This document shows, piece after piece, positions 33,870 through 45,395 of a stretch of DNA of 64,000 nucleotides; position 1 is the stretch's first letter, and every line of letters starts with the position of its first letter. A program made the position numbers and the translations under genes. Source of the DNA: Aplectana chamaeleonis (Eukaryota; Nematoda; Chromadorea; Rhabditida; Cosmocercidae); assembly GCA_029168955.1 (NCBI GenBank), contig JAPDOI010000701.1:124001-188000 (forward strand). Direction: 5' to 3'. The notes beneath the pieces are model-generated. The model was not told the origin of the DNA and searched no databases. It saw nothing but the letters and a program-made list of their open reading frames with translations.

Positions 33870-34225
33870 TAACATATTGAAACGATGTGGCAGAATGCTT
33901 TTGTTCCTCAGCCTCATGATGATTCGAAAGATGTATTGTTCTGTGAAGTTTCAAAAGGGAGAAAACTTTCAAATGTTGTTCAAAGCCCTGTAAAATATTC
34001 CACCACCGTCGCGCTTGGTCCAGCTCTAATAGCTGAGCGCCGTGCAGGTCCGAAGAAGGTGCTAAGCACCGACATCATCAGAAGAGTGGAGTTTTTCATA
34101 AGTTTCCGAACTTTTGCTGAGTTGTAGTCAACATTTGGAATTTTTATCCCTTTTGCAGCCTCACAAAACAATAAATCTTTCGGATATTGAAACGAGCTTT
34201 CCTCATGTTTTGGTATTTCGCCCGC
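33870..34225. mobile_element. Foldback element (about 120-bp diverged arms)
   Basis: Left arm phrases CGAAAGATGTATTGTTCTGTG and TTCAAAAGGG reappear inverted on the right (CACAAAACAATAAATCTTTCG, CCCTTTTGCAGC). Arms are about 80% alike. No coding capacity. Confidence 0.65.
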
Positions 34226-35110
34226 CTTAGCAGAGAATGGAACAAACCATAATATGGCTGGAGTACTTATCATGCAGGGTCCGCAGCTACTAGGAGGCCA
34301 ATTCTGTGCAACAAAGTGTTATCGTCGCCACGTCTGATGTTTTCTTCGCTCTGACAATAAGTCATGTGGGAGATCGATGAAAGGTCAAAATGTATTCTAC
34401 AGTGTGATTCAGAGTTAGCTCAAATACTTCGGCGAATGGTGGGTCACACTGGGAAATAGGGGGAGGGCACACACCTGAAAATTGTTTCGACCACACTTTG
34501 TTCAACTCCTTACCCGTGGTCCGTGTGCCTGAGGGCTATCTGCACCAATGAGCCAACTTGGGATGAAAAATATAAAGTAACCACCTTGACTCAAGCATTA
34601 ATCAATGTCCTCACCTTGCATGATCATCGAGACGTTGTGAAAATTGCTCTGGAAGGCGAAGGCGACGGCAACATCAGGATGTTTGAACGAGATGAAATTC
34701 ACAACTGATGAAAAAACGTCGTCATGGGGCTTTTTCACGCCGATCTCTTGTTGTCTTTCGAATACATTCTTCCTCATAGCTCGGAACTTCCCTCAAATTA
34801 ATTGTATAAACATGATTTCATAAATTGAAACAAAATTACTCTCGAAGATTTTTTAACCGAAAGGCAAGAACAGCTTTGCGGGGACTCACACATTATTGGA
34901 GAAGTTCTCGAGAACGGCAACGGAATTTCCCTCGTCGCGGAGGAAACACGGGAAAAGCGTGGAGGATAGGGGAGGAGATACGGGGAGAACGCGGAGGAGA
35001 TGCGGGATTGTCGCGTGAAGTCTAGGGCTCGAGAAGCTGCTCTCATCATTGTTGGCAGTGGCAGTCGCCAATTTTCTCGCAGTCGACCTACCACGCCAGC
35101 ATTCGCTGTG
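34226..35110. other. Mostly unassigned; one short plausible frame
   Basis: A plus frame at 34523-34708 (61 codons) includes TLTQALINVLTLHDHRDVV and ends at TGA; it reads protein-like but has no clear splice sites. 34900-35010 is GGAGGA-rich. No firm feature. Confidence 0.25.
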
Positions 35111-36540
35111 CTTAAAGGCAAGGTTCACGATAAACATTTTCTTGTTTTCGGTGTTTTTGGGTAGGTAAGACCACGAAGAAGAGGTTGTTAGGGAAAAACC
35201 TCTACGCAACTCTCGAATACCGGAGAGCAACTGCAGCTGCAGCTCGGGGCGGGATACTACGTAGTTTCACTATGGAGGCCTAACAAGGGCTTGCCTTACA
35301 GTTCCCGTGGGCTTTCATACAACCATGTGTTGATAGTTGTAGGTAATGGACAAAGCATTGAGAATCCGTTTTTCAAATCCCCTAAATGTCTTAAAGATTT
35401 ACAGGAGATTTTCAAAAGGGGCATTTTCATAGCTTTTCGTAGACAAAAGTGGTACACGAATGGAAATTTCCAGGATTTTCAAAAAAATTGTCTCGGATTT
35501 GGCTGAAAACTTGTTTCTAGAGGTTGTTTTTGAGTGCTGGTTACTAATGTGAGGCCCATCTGTCAATATTTGGAAAACTCCATCTGATTCGGTCCGAAGC
35601 TTCAAAATGGGGGAAATTTTGTAGGCAAAACGCTACTTTCGACGATTTCGAGAATGCTACGTTCAAATGGCCTCAAAACTTGTAAATAGAAGCTATTCGG
35701 GCTGCCTAACACGGATTTGCCACCCGTTTATCGATTTTCGATAAATTACGGTAAATTACAGTGGGAATACGGTAGCTCGGTCAAAGTCTCAGATTTGACT
35801 CGAAGTTTCACTGTGGGTGTTATTTGGGACGCTGAACCCGAATTTGAGGCCCGTTTTTCGATTTTCGAGGCTTCAATGTAAGTAAGGCCAGTGGAAAGGC
35901 ATTTTGCCTACCGCAACCAACAGTAACTCTGAGTCTGGCGAGGATTTGACCCCAGATTCCCTAAATAACCCCCAGTTGAAAGTTTTGAGTCGAATTCGAA
36001 AAATTTTCCTCAACACCCCAATAATTCCCGGCAACGAATCGCTCCTCCAGCAACGAAGCAGTAAAACATAGGTGTTCGTCACCTCGACCCATCGAAGAAG
36101 GACGTTTGCCACGAAGCAATCAAAATTGGAGTGCCTTTCTTTTACGCGCGTTGAAAAAGGAACAATTGTTCCCTGCATGGCAGCAGCGACGAGGTGCAGT
36201 CAGAACAAGGCTCAAAGGCAGAAGACACCCAGATAATTATTTTTCAATTTCCATACTATAAGATGCCTATACTTCAAGAGTGGAAACTGGTTGGCGATTT
36301 GTCTCAGACCTGTATATTCTCTTCATTCGCAACCGTTGCGCGAGAAGGGGCCAGGATAAGGAGACAGAACGGAAATGGAGTGTAGAACGACAATTTGTTG
36401 AGAATTTATCCATCCATCTAGCCGCTATCGAGTTCGGAAATCTGGTAGGAGGTCTGGCCTGCGGTGGTCGCTTATTTGGAGGAATTGAGATCTCGCACTT
36501 GGCACGTGTTACATAGGAGGGGTCTATGTAGTACACAACT
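35111..36540. repeat. MITE ends and dispersed-repeat fragments
   Basis: An M1-type end (TTAAAGGCAAGGTTCACGATAAA) at 35112. 35540-36010 shares phrases with the R1 family. 36205-36535 is a partial M3-type MITE (TCAAAGGCAG at its left; TTGAGATCTCGCACTTGGCA shared, inverted, with 39220-39250). Confidence 0.55.
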
Positions 36541-36709
36541 AAATGAAAATCTCAAATGTCATGTCTAACAAGGAAACTACTTTTAGTCAGCCTGGTTACT
36601 CCTGATGAAATGATTTTTTTTTCTAGAAACGTTTTTAGAGTGGAGTCCGATTATGATCTTCGCAGCTGCCTAAAACCACTGTGAAAAAAGTTACACGCGT
36701 TTTTTCAGG

Positions 36710-37620
36710 CCTTTCGGCAAGGTAAGGGTACCGGTCCCCCCATGAAATTTTTGGAGCGTTTTGAAAAATAATTTCGGATTCGGCCCAAAATTTGTATGTA
36801 GTCTAGAGTGCCGAACACGAATCTGAAGTCCGTTTGTCGAAATTCTGAAGTTTACTGTAGGTTACGGTAGGTGCCATGACATTGAGGGGGCTAATCCTGT
36901 CTTAGTATTAGTTAATGTTAAAGTGAGTGAGTAGGTAATCATATCTGTCCACATACCAACTTACCTACCTGCCCAACTGATCGTCTGCGACCACTGGCAG
37001 TGGCTAGTGGCAGGAACGAGGAACGAGGAACGAGGAACAGGACACGAGGGACGCGTTACAAGAAAAAACGCGAATTTTAGCTAAGCTTCCGCCGATCTAA
37101 CTTTGTTAGTTTTCAATCGACTTGGCTCAAATTTTGTCAGCGGGTGTCTTCTAGACTCTCTCACTTATATCCAGAAGGAAATCCCTAGAAAATTTGTTTT
37201 ACAGGTTTTATTAACTACTTTACCAAAATCTAAGTGACAAGTGCCAGGCAAAACCAAACCCCTCCAGCCGCTTCGCGGCTGGAGCGATTGCGAAAATCGA
37301 CAAATGGACACTAAATTATTGCTCACCACACCGAATATCCCCCGCATAGAAGTTGTGAGCCAAATCTGAGACTTTGACCGAACTACCGTATACCCACTTA
37401 ATTAACCGTAATCTGCCGAAAATCTATAAACGGACCTCAGATGCGTGCTCAGCATTCCAAATCACCTCCAGAGGAACAATTTGAGCAATATCTTTTGAAG
37501 CATCCCAGAAATAGTCAGAAGTCGCGATTTCCCATCGAATTTCCCCCCACGGGAAGGTTTGAGCAAATCAAGTCAAAAACTTAGGAAAATCGAAAAATAA
37601 ACCCCAGATCCGTGATCAGC
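36710..37620. repeat. Dispersed repeat R1, copy 2, with insertion
   Basis: Collinear with 16085-16640 apart from the 379-bp insertion at 36910-37288. Both sides of the insertion match the uninterrupted copy: GGTTACGGTAGGTGCCATG on the left, GAAAATCGACAAATGGAC on the right. Confidence 0.8.
36910..37288 (+). mobile_element. Short rolling-circle-like element, copy 2 (HINE type)
   Basis: Inserted between T and T of R1 (CTTAGTAT|T...GAT|TGCGAAAATC) with no target duplication, judged from the empty copy at 16273. It starts AGTTAATGTTAAAG and ends with the 9-bp-stem hairpin CTCCAGCCG...CGGCTGGAG plus CGAT. The last about 300 bp match 3798-4117 on the other strand, but there is no 42-bp satellite here. 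GAACGAGGAACGAGG short repeats lie at 37015-37040. T-T insertion and a 3' hairpin are Helentron traits. Confidence 0.6.
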
Positions 37621-37981
37621 CCGATCCTTCCAATTGGTATAAATAAACGCCCAAACGAAAAGTCCAAAACGCTGTCAGTCTCGGCCAAGTTTCGGAAATG
37701 TGCCTTCACCCAAGCTTCGTTCAGGGGGGTAGCTTTGGTCATTGAACACGATTATGTGGTCCGTTTTCCGATTTTCCAAAAACTAATGCGCGTGTTGGGA
37801 GGTACAATAGGTACGAAAATCCGACCGATAAACGCCTATAACTATTTTCTGACTGTGTTTAGGCACCTGCGAAGATCCTAATTGGATTCTACGTCAAAAA
37901 CGGTTCTAAAGAAGTACATTTCATCCGGAATGGCCAGGCTGACTAATAGTAGTTTCTTTATGAGGGTGTACTGTGTCTTCA

Positions 37982-38435
37982 AAAGCAGTGTTCACGATAA
38001 GAATCATTTTCTGCTTTTCCGCCTATCTTGAAGAGGGTCCCATGCTCCTTCTAGGAACGGAGTTATGGTCCCTCAAAAATTGAGCTAGGGAAGAATGGTG
38101 GACGAGTTTTCCGAGGCTCGTAACTTCCGTCTTTTGCAGCCGATGTATGCGAGCTGACCTGAGTAAGGAGAGAAGTTGAGAATGAAGGGAAGAACGGGGT
38201 TGATGATCGGAAACCATCGCTCATCTCACAATCTCGAGCATCCATTTGTTCACGTCGGTGGGTGTGAAAAGTGCATCTTGGGTGTGACGAGCTGACGGGT
38301 GTACAACTTTCGGGCCGTAGCGGACCGTTCCGAGCACATGTTTCTTAAATTTTTCAACGTTAGGGTTGCGCTAGGCCCTGCAGCTGCCGATCTCCACCAA
38401 AAAGTCAGACATGGTTTTTACCGTTGACACTGCCT
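37982..38435. mobile_element. TTAA MITE, family M1
   Basis: Left end AAGCAGTGTTCACGATAAGA preceded by TTCA (decayed TTAA); right end ACCGTTGACACTGCCT followed by TTAA at 38436-38439. Shares the CAAAAATTGAGCTAGGGAAG and CTCACAATCTCGAGCATCC phrases of the family. No coding capacity. Confidence 0.82.
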
Positions 38436-38439
38436 TTAA

Positions 38440-39150
38440 AGTCATGACCTCGATGGGAGGCGGCGCGCCGATTCCAAATCTGGAGGGGCCGCACTTCTTA
38501 CGGACCGAGCACACCGCTACCCTTACCCTGGTTCAATTAGCTAAATATGTACAAGCTATTGACACAGGAAAGTTTCATCGCAGATACCTCACAGAAGGCA
38601 TGTTTATATACATTAAAAGCACGCGTATTTTTCATCGTGAAAAGCTCTAAAGGTTGTCTAAAGCGCAAGTCATTGACAGAAAAGGCGCCAACGTTGCTGA
38701 TCAGAAAAACGCTTTCTCGAGGTTTTGCGCTGATATGTTTATTATCAGATTTCTCAGTATGAGCCTGGAATGGAAGAGAACATTTCGCTGTATTACGTTC
38801 CCACACTTCTTGCTATTTTTACATTCAAGTTGCATGAAACATAGTCTATAAACCCGTTAGAGGCATTTACGCGTAAATGTTGGTAAATAAAAAAATGGTG
38901 CGAAATTTCAATTCATTACCTCAGAATTTTCATACCGGAAATTGTAGGAAAAATTAATCCATGGCGGAACGTAAAAAAGTTTGGACATTTTTTTTAAAGT
39001 TTGTTGTCATCATAGATGGACGCAGCTCTTTAGATGTAGAGGAAAACGGTCTGCTAGACCTTCACTTATGGTGATGACGATGAACAGAGGAATGGATGAA
39101 ACCGATCAGGAAAAGCATTCAGAACTTCGAGTATTATGTGTGTGAGCACG
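38440..39150. other. Unassigned stretch
   Basis: Overlapping short frames on both strands (60-90 codons) without domain. Polypurine and AT-rich patches. No gene or repeat assigned. Confidence 0.3.
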
Positions 39151-39155
39151 CTCAA

Positions 39156-39565
39156 AGGCACAGTACAACCACAGATACGAATTTTGTGATTTTATTTGAA
39201 TGTGTAGTAGACCCCTCCTATATAGCACGTGCCAAGTGCGAGATCTCAATTTCTCCAAATAAGCGAGATATAAGCGACCACCACAGGCCTGAACTCCTTC
39301 GCTCACCACCGCGGGCCACACCCCCTAGCAGATTTCGGAATTTGATAGCGGCTAGATGAATGGATGAATGAGTCTTCGTTCTTCAATCCATTGCCGGACT
39401 GTCCCCTTATTCTGGATCGCTCTCGCGGAACGATTGTGAATGTAGAGAATTACAGGTCTGATACAACTCGTCCACCAACTTTTGACCCTCAAAATATAGA
39501 GATCTTTAAGGAGCCATAACTCTTCCCATAGATCCGAAAAATAATTTAATGGGTGTTCTGTGCCT
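39156..39565. mobile_element. MITE, M3-type, TCAA duplication
   Basis: Ends AGGCACAGTACAACC and GGTGTTCTGTGCCT, flanked by TCAA on both sides (39152-39155, 39566-39569). It is an inverted, diverged relative of the M3 elements at 45848 and 59288. The 154-codon minus frame from 39352 runs across its end and is not a gene. Confidence 0.7.
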
Positions 39566-39569
39566 TCAA

Positions 39570-41000
39570 GTCGAATGTTACCGGCTCCAGCAGAGATTTT
39601 AACAGAGGGCACTATCAGAGGTGATACGAGGACTACGTAAAGCATCAGCGATCTGGGGGTACTTACTGTTTTAACACCACGATAGCCTAATATTAGCACT
39701 GGTGTGCGAAGCAGTTTGAGTACGGTAAAACCGGAGGTTTCTCGGTACTGAAACAGAGAAATCTTGAAGAACCTACAAACGTTCCATTTTCCAAAATGCT
39801 TTTTTTGCGATCTCATATCTTTCTGTTTTCCAGTAAATTAATATTTCACAAAGTCGCCCATAATCTTATGCAGGAGGCAATTCTACAAAATTTAGGCTTT
39901 AAATCAGTTAATTAAACTTGACGAAACTAAGCAAAGGTGAGAGTTAGTAGCTGTAGTTGTAAGAGGAGCGATTTTTCGCGTGTCACACGCCCTACCTCGA
40001 CGCGGACGGTCGCGTCGCGGCAATCAGTGAGCAGTCGCTTGGTTTATCGCTGACAGACTGCAATTACCGCTCTGCAACCTCCCACAACGAATTGAGGTGT
40101 TTACAGGCTGCCTTCAATTCAGCCAGTGCCAATGAAGGGAATACTTCACTATACAAGACGCTTTATGCGTTTCGCATTTGAATCAATAGTAACGGGCTGC
40201 GCCGAATCCGATGATTGGATGGTAAAGGGCGCCGTCCTTCGATTTTCAGTCATTAATTTGAGATATGAGATTTTCATAAAAAGGGACCGATTCGTGTCCC
40301 CCCCCCCCACTATGGGAACAAGCTCCAAGCCAGCCGCTCGCCACACTGAGCAAAGAACAATTGGTGTGAAGCCATTCGTTTTGTCACCATGGGGTACTCT
40401 CTATAAAAAATCGTAATTCACATCATTCGAGGCGCGAGCGGTAGGCGCGACGCCTCAGCCTCCGTCTGCCTTCCGCTCTCTCACTGTCTGTAACCTCCGC
40501 TCCACACCAACACGCGTAGGAACTATGTGAATTTCGCCGTTTTATATCCTGTAGGTCTCATATAACACTATATAGCGCAGAACGGCAAGTTCTGCCCAAA
40601 AAATCGAAGAGTTCAAGATTTCCTCGTTTTTCTATACCGCTTTTCTTACGGAAAAATTACGGAAATCGATAAACACACACCCCGAGTGTTATGTTTTCAC
40701 TCATATTTTAATTACGTATATATCGCTTACATTTTAAACTTGGTTCTCTGACGATGAATGTTTTGTGTGTTTAATGACCATGAATATTTTAGAAAACATT
40801 TATCCCTTCATGCCTTCATTATTTTTCCATTTATGAGAGGTTTTTCGATTCTGCTGCGCTTATTTAGATGCCTGGATTTTTAACGACGAACGAGGGTTTT
40901 GCATGATTGAACGACTGACGAATTACAAAATTTCTATCATGCACATCCCTGCTATCAAGCAAATCTACAATCTGATCTATGAATTCTTCCAATCACCAAG
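39570..41000. other. Unassigned stretch
   Basis: Contains a CCCCCCCC tract at 40300, a plus frame of 96 codons (40126-40416) of no recognised family and AT-rich DNA to 41000. No repeat structure assigned. Confidence 0.3.
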
Positions 41001-41201
41001 GGCGGCATGCATGAACGCAGCGAACGGTGCCAGGGAGCCGCTCCGCGTGCCATGCGCGCAGCGTCGAACAACGGGGCGGCCCCTAATTTCGTGGCGTGTA
41101 TTAATGTGCCTGATTTTCGGGGCCGCCCCGTTGCTCGACGCTGCGCGCATGGCACGCGGAGCGGCTCCCTGACACCGTTCGCTGCGTTCATGCATGCCGC
41201 C
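41001..41201. repeat. GC-rich perfect-stem hairpin
   Basis: GGCGGCATGCATGAACGCAG pairs with CTGCGTTCATGCATGCCGCC; stems of about 80 bp are nearly perfect and enclose a 36-bp loop near 41082-41117. Because of the symmetry, similar 80-95-codon frames appear on both strands; none is taken as a gene. Confidence 0.85.
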
Positions 41202-41469
41202 CCAAATCATAAAGGGAACGTTGTGCGCATTTGGCTCTCCACGTAGCCAGCTCGCATGTCGCGCCATGGATCGATACGGGCAAGACCGATGGATGACGTC
41301 ACGAGCGAGCGTGCTGTGGGCGGAGGCGACTACAGACGGACAGGACGATACTCAAAAGTGGACAGTTTGAAGTTTCACAGAGAATCGCATGGCAGACTTT
41401 AAAAAAATCTGATTTACCAAAATGATTGAGAAATGTGGGTTCGGCCATTGCTGCGCTTCAAGGCTGATA

Positions 41470-41593
41470 GGCCGGGATCATACTTCCAGCGCAGTGTGGC
41501 CTGACGCAATGTTTACCATTACTATCGACCCAAATTCGATATGCCTGATGTGCACTGTCACGGTCGTCGGTCGCGAGAAGTATGATTCCGGCC
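41470..41593. mobile_element. 124-bp MITE, GGCCGGG termini, 3-bp TSD
   Basis: Ends GGCCGGGATCATAC and GTATGATTCCGGCC with ATA duplicated (41467-41469, 41594-41596). Sister of 33484-33607. Confidence 0.82.
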
Positions 41594-41599
41594 ATACTG

Positions 41600-42768
41600 G
41601 AGGAGCTAAACACTAACCTTTTTTTTCGACGTAGACTACAGAATCATTTTGAGGCAACTTCTTGGGACGCAACTGATCAGCTTGCGGTCGTTGATTCAAA
41701 TCATTCTAAAAATGAAGAAATGTGGGTGGGACTTGACTGAGAATCGTTGGGAGAAAGGGCGCAATTGTGTCCGAGTATAATTTCGCCCTAAATGTGTGTG
41801 CTGAAACTAATAATTTTAGGTCTACATTCCTGTACACATTCGCGTTGGGAAGTCTGGAAGGTGATTCCCATGTTTTCGTAACAAAGGGTTGCGATTAAGA
41901 GCGTCTCTGATTGGTGCACAGAGTGGCTGATAAGTTCGCGGAATTTCGTTCAAATCCTCAGGCGAACTGGGGCGTCGACAACAGATTGATCCGCCCACCA
42001 TGAGTCACCGCTGAGGAATGCGCCGATATTCGGCAGGGCCGTGGTCGCGAGTTATGATCTGGTCGATGTCGAGCTGTCTGACAGCTAGCGTTTTCTAGAT
42101 AAGAGGGGAGTAAACGACGCATTTCCAGGCATGGTGCGACTGATCAGAGTGCAGCTGGTTTACTTACCTAAGATTGCGATACATTGACCCCCCCCCAGCA
42201 TCTGAAGGTCCTGCCCGTCTGGTGGTGACCCCAGTGGAGGCTGGAAGACCCAGTCGCGACGCGTGTCAGTGTGCCTGCCACGGCCCGCGTCAGTGTGCCG
42301 ACCGCGACGCGTGTCGGTGTGAAGTATGTAGTCCCTAAGCTAGATGAAACAGTCCTGCAGGATGTGAACTGCTGCTAAATAGGCCGCTAAACGCGACACA
42401 TCGAAACGTCAACAGCCCGACAACAGGCGGACATCGCTGTGCAACGAGCAGGTCTCAGGCTTAGAATGCGCGCGATTTGAGTTGTCAACAGGAAGCGGTG
42501 ACAACTTAACAACCTGTTGTCAACGCCCTAGTTTGCCAGATTATGGTTGTTGAAGCCAAATGCGGTGGCTCCCGATCCTGATGAAGAGTGAATCTGCCTG
42601 GACCGCAATGATGGGTCTCTCACAGCTTCAGTATGTCGTAAAAAACCCGCTGCTAATTGCAACCGGCGTCGTTAATGGCACTCACAATCGATTCAAGGAA
42701 GATCAGCGGCGTCAATTCAGCGGCCAATGTCAAACCATCAACAAGACGGGGAATTGGCTGCGGGCCTT
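41600..42768. other. Unassigned stretch with short tandem repeat
   Basis: 42250-42325 holds three units of about 25-30 bp (GCGACGCGTGTCAGTGTGCC type). The plus frame at 42560-42796 (78 codons, LPILMKSESAWTAMMGLSQ) runs into the next transposon and has no recognised domain. Confidence 0.35.
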
Positions 42769-43854
42769 CTCAGAAAAATTAAAACATATTACATGAAATA
42801 TAAAAGGCCTGAATTAATATACATGTAATATAAATTGGCCAATGTATATTACTTGCAAATTATCTCAACCGATGTATGTTACATATAGAATATCGGCCCC
42901 TCGCTCGCAGACCAAATGTCGCACGTAATATGTTTTTGATGGTAAAAACATAATACTTGTAACATAAGAAACGATTACAATATACTTGTAATACATCTCC
43001 GTCAATGTAAGTTACATGTGAATTATCTCTGCTCAAGTAAATTACATGTACAGTTCACCTCCGCACTGCCGTTCAGTCCGCAAGTGCACCCTGATTGCGA
43101 AATCGTGCTGCGGCGCGGTTGCGAGTATCCTCAGACAAGGATGTGGGAGCACCCGGGCGCTTTTTGCCTTTGGTGCCCGGGTGACCCCACCGCCCGGGTG
43201 ATCCCACATCCCTGTCTGAGGATACTCCCCACCGCGCCGCAGCACGATTTCGCAATCAGCGCGCACTTTGCGGACTGAACGGCAGTGCGGAAGTGAACTG
43301 TAGTATAAGTGTAACATAATTCAAATATCTCCAGCATTTGAGGGTCCATGCTGAACACCTCCTGCAAACCTGCACAGCATACGGGCCGCCTCATACCTTA
43401 CCGATGAGCGCAGGCCCAGTGGACTAACATTCGACCGGGTGGTCACTCGCCCTGGCCGAGTCGTTGATCTCTCACACCTCAAGATTTGTTCAATCGTGAG
43501 GGAGGATTAGAGGAAGAAAAAAAGAAGTATTTTTGAAGCAAGCTTGAGCTCACTGCTTCTTGTATGAAACTCTGAGATCCAAGCTTGCTGCTTCAGTCAT
43601 GTAGCAGCGAGCCAAGCTCCTGGGATACCCAAGAGAGCTTGCTGATTCGTACCTATAGCACTAGCCAGGAACTTGCAGCTCCAACCCTTAAAGCATCGAG
43701 CTTCAACTTGCAGCTCTAATTAAGTTTCATGAAATATAAGTGTATGTTACATGTAATATAAGTGTAGGTTACATGCGATATAAAGGTAATATACTTGAAT
43801 GTCTCAAGTATCTTACACTTTATATTACATGTACCATGTTTTCATTTTTCTGAG
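42769..43854. mobile_element. Inverted-repeat transposon, CTCAG termini, 2-bp TSD (second member)
   Basis: Left end CTCAGAAAAATTAAAACAT and right end, inverted, CTCAGAAAAATGAAAACAT; TT duplicated on both sides (42767-42768, 43855-43856). Subterminal DNA on both sides is filled with ATTACATGTAATAT palindromes (42785-43050, 43725-43835). The centre holds a 259-bp GC-rich hairpin. 1086 bp, no transposase. Confidence 0.72.
43047..43305. repeat. GC-rich hairpin inside the CTCAG element
   Basis: CAGTTCACCTCCGCACTGCC pairs with GGCAGTGCGGAAGTGAACTG, and pairing continues through GAAATCGTGCTGCGGCGCGG to a tip of repeated CCCGGGTG. It looks like an element nested in the transposon. Frames of 60-91 codons on both strands are by-products. 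Confidence 0.8.
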
Positions 43855-43859
43855 TTGCT

Positions 43860-44590
43860 CTTTCATGTTACGGTCTTCTTCTAACTCTCCTTGAGCAGCT
43901 GACGCCGATTTCGTAGCGCGTGGCTGCGACGAGATTGCGGAAGCATAGTTTGCGAGCATATAAGCTTCGAAAGGAACCTTGAAAATGTTTTCGACCCCAA
44001 AGATGCGTTTTCGTGTAATTTTTGTAATTGTTTTGCATAATTGTGTTGTTGCTGTTCTGATACAACTTTGTGTCCTGAAATTGCGCCGCTCCTTTCAGTT
44101 TTTGGAGGTCTTTACAACCAGTTTGCACACCGACTAAACTTCGAAAACTCAATAGTCACCCTCTAGGTCACACTTCCAAAGCACATTGAGTGAACCAAAG
44201 CATCGGTTCTCTTGAAAAAAAATGTAGTGCCGTCCTACCCATAAAATTACAGGGATTGAAGGCGAAAATCGCGGAAAACCGTGTCCTAGTTTTCAAATGC
44301 TTTGAGCAGGTTGGTCCACGAAGTAGAAGAAAATAGCGGAGTGTCCCCTTGAAACTCTCATTTTTAAGAGAAAAATTGTTAGAGGACCCCTGAAATATTC
44401 AATTACGTCAAACTGTCGCGCGTGGTGCAGTTCGAAAATTCGAAACGGCGGAAATGGGTTTGCACTTCAAACTTTTAATCCTTCATTTCCCCGCCACTCG
44501 CATTTTTTCAATAACTAACATAGAAGTGGTGCGGTTTTGAGAATGATTTAATAGGTGTTTTTTCTACCGATATAAAGGTTTCAATGCTTG
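43860..44590. other. Unassigned stretch
   Basis: One minus frame of 94 codons (43868-44152) without domain. No repeats recognised. Confidence 0.3.
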
Positions 44591-44596
44591 CGTTCA

Positions 44597-45066
44597 GGCC
44601 CCCGTCAGACTCCGTCGAAAAACCTGCTGAGTCCGCGGCGGAAAAACCGTCCTCGACCGGCTGAGCCCGGTTGCCCCCAGCGCCACCCAGTTCCTCTGCG
44701 AAACACGCAATCGATAGTCAGCGGCTGCAGTAGGTGGGGCAGGGCGCAGACGGCGAGAGTCAGGATACGGCGGGACTCGGCAGGTCGCAGTCGGCAGAAG
44801 AAAATGCACCCAAATCACGTGAGAAACTTCTATATGGACCGGGTGGGGCGAGGATGATTTCGGTTGGGACGCAGCGGGACTCAGTCGGTGCATTGACCCC
44901 GCCCTTGTACGCATGAGAACCATCAGTATTGAACGGTGGGATTGCGGTCGCAAGAAAACGGTCGCAGTCGGACTCAGTGGGCTGATTTTTTTGCACCCGT
45001 CTCCCACGAATTAGGTGCGTATCGACCCGGTGGGACTTAGTAGATCCACCGACTCTGACGGGGGCC
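44597..45066. mobile_element. 470-bp MITE, GGCCCCCGTCAGA termini, TCA duplication
   Basis: Ends GGCCCCCGTCAGACTC and GAGTCTGACGGGGGCC; TCA duplicated (44594-44596, 45067-45069). Inside are many GGGACTCAGTCGG/CTGAGTCC variants. Open frames of 89, 107 and 137 codons reflect GC richness. A 3-bp duplication and GGC ends suggest a Harbinger-type MITE. Confidence 0.85.
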
Positions 45067-45129
45067 TCAGATGTTATGTACAATCATTCGAGGTAAAGAT
45101 TAGAATGAGCACTTTTTGAAAAGAGACCG

Positions 45130-45395
45130 AACGAACCAAGTTCGAATAAATTCATTCATTTCTTATTTAGAACGAACGAATTTCGAATAAATTCGTTCAT
45201 TTTTTATTCCGAACGAACGAATTTCGAATAAATTGGTTCATTTTTTATACCGAAAGAACTAATTTCGGATAAACTCGTTCATTTCTTATTTCGAACGAAC
45301 GAATTTCGAATAAATTCGTTCATTTTTTGATTCCGAACGAACGAATTTTGAATAAATTCGTTCGTTTTTCATTTCAAACGAACGGATATCCGAAT
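45130..45395. repeat. GAACGAATTTCGAATAAATTCG array (about 41-bp unit)
   Basis: About six head-to-tail units of GAACGAA, TTTCGAATAAATTCGTTCAT and TTTTTATTCC, spaced 41 bp. Each unit is itself nearly palindromic. A 45-bp-stem hairpin follows at 45610-45790 (CATAAGCCAGCCAGATTGG paired with CCAACCTGGCTGGCTTATG). Confidence 0.85.

Noticed and set aside
36205..39565. A single 3.3-kb inverted-repeat transposon
   Set aside because: The inverted similarity between 36205-36535 and 39156-39565 is explained by two independent M3-type MITEs; the right one has its own TCAA duplication.
39352..39816. 154-codon minus frame
   Set aside because: About half lies in an M3-type MITE; no domain in the rest.
44594..45007. 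137-codon minus frame
   Set aside because: Entirely within a GC-rich MITE with inverted ends and TCA duplication.
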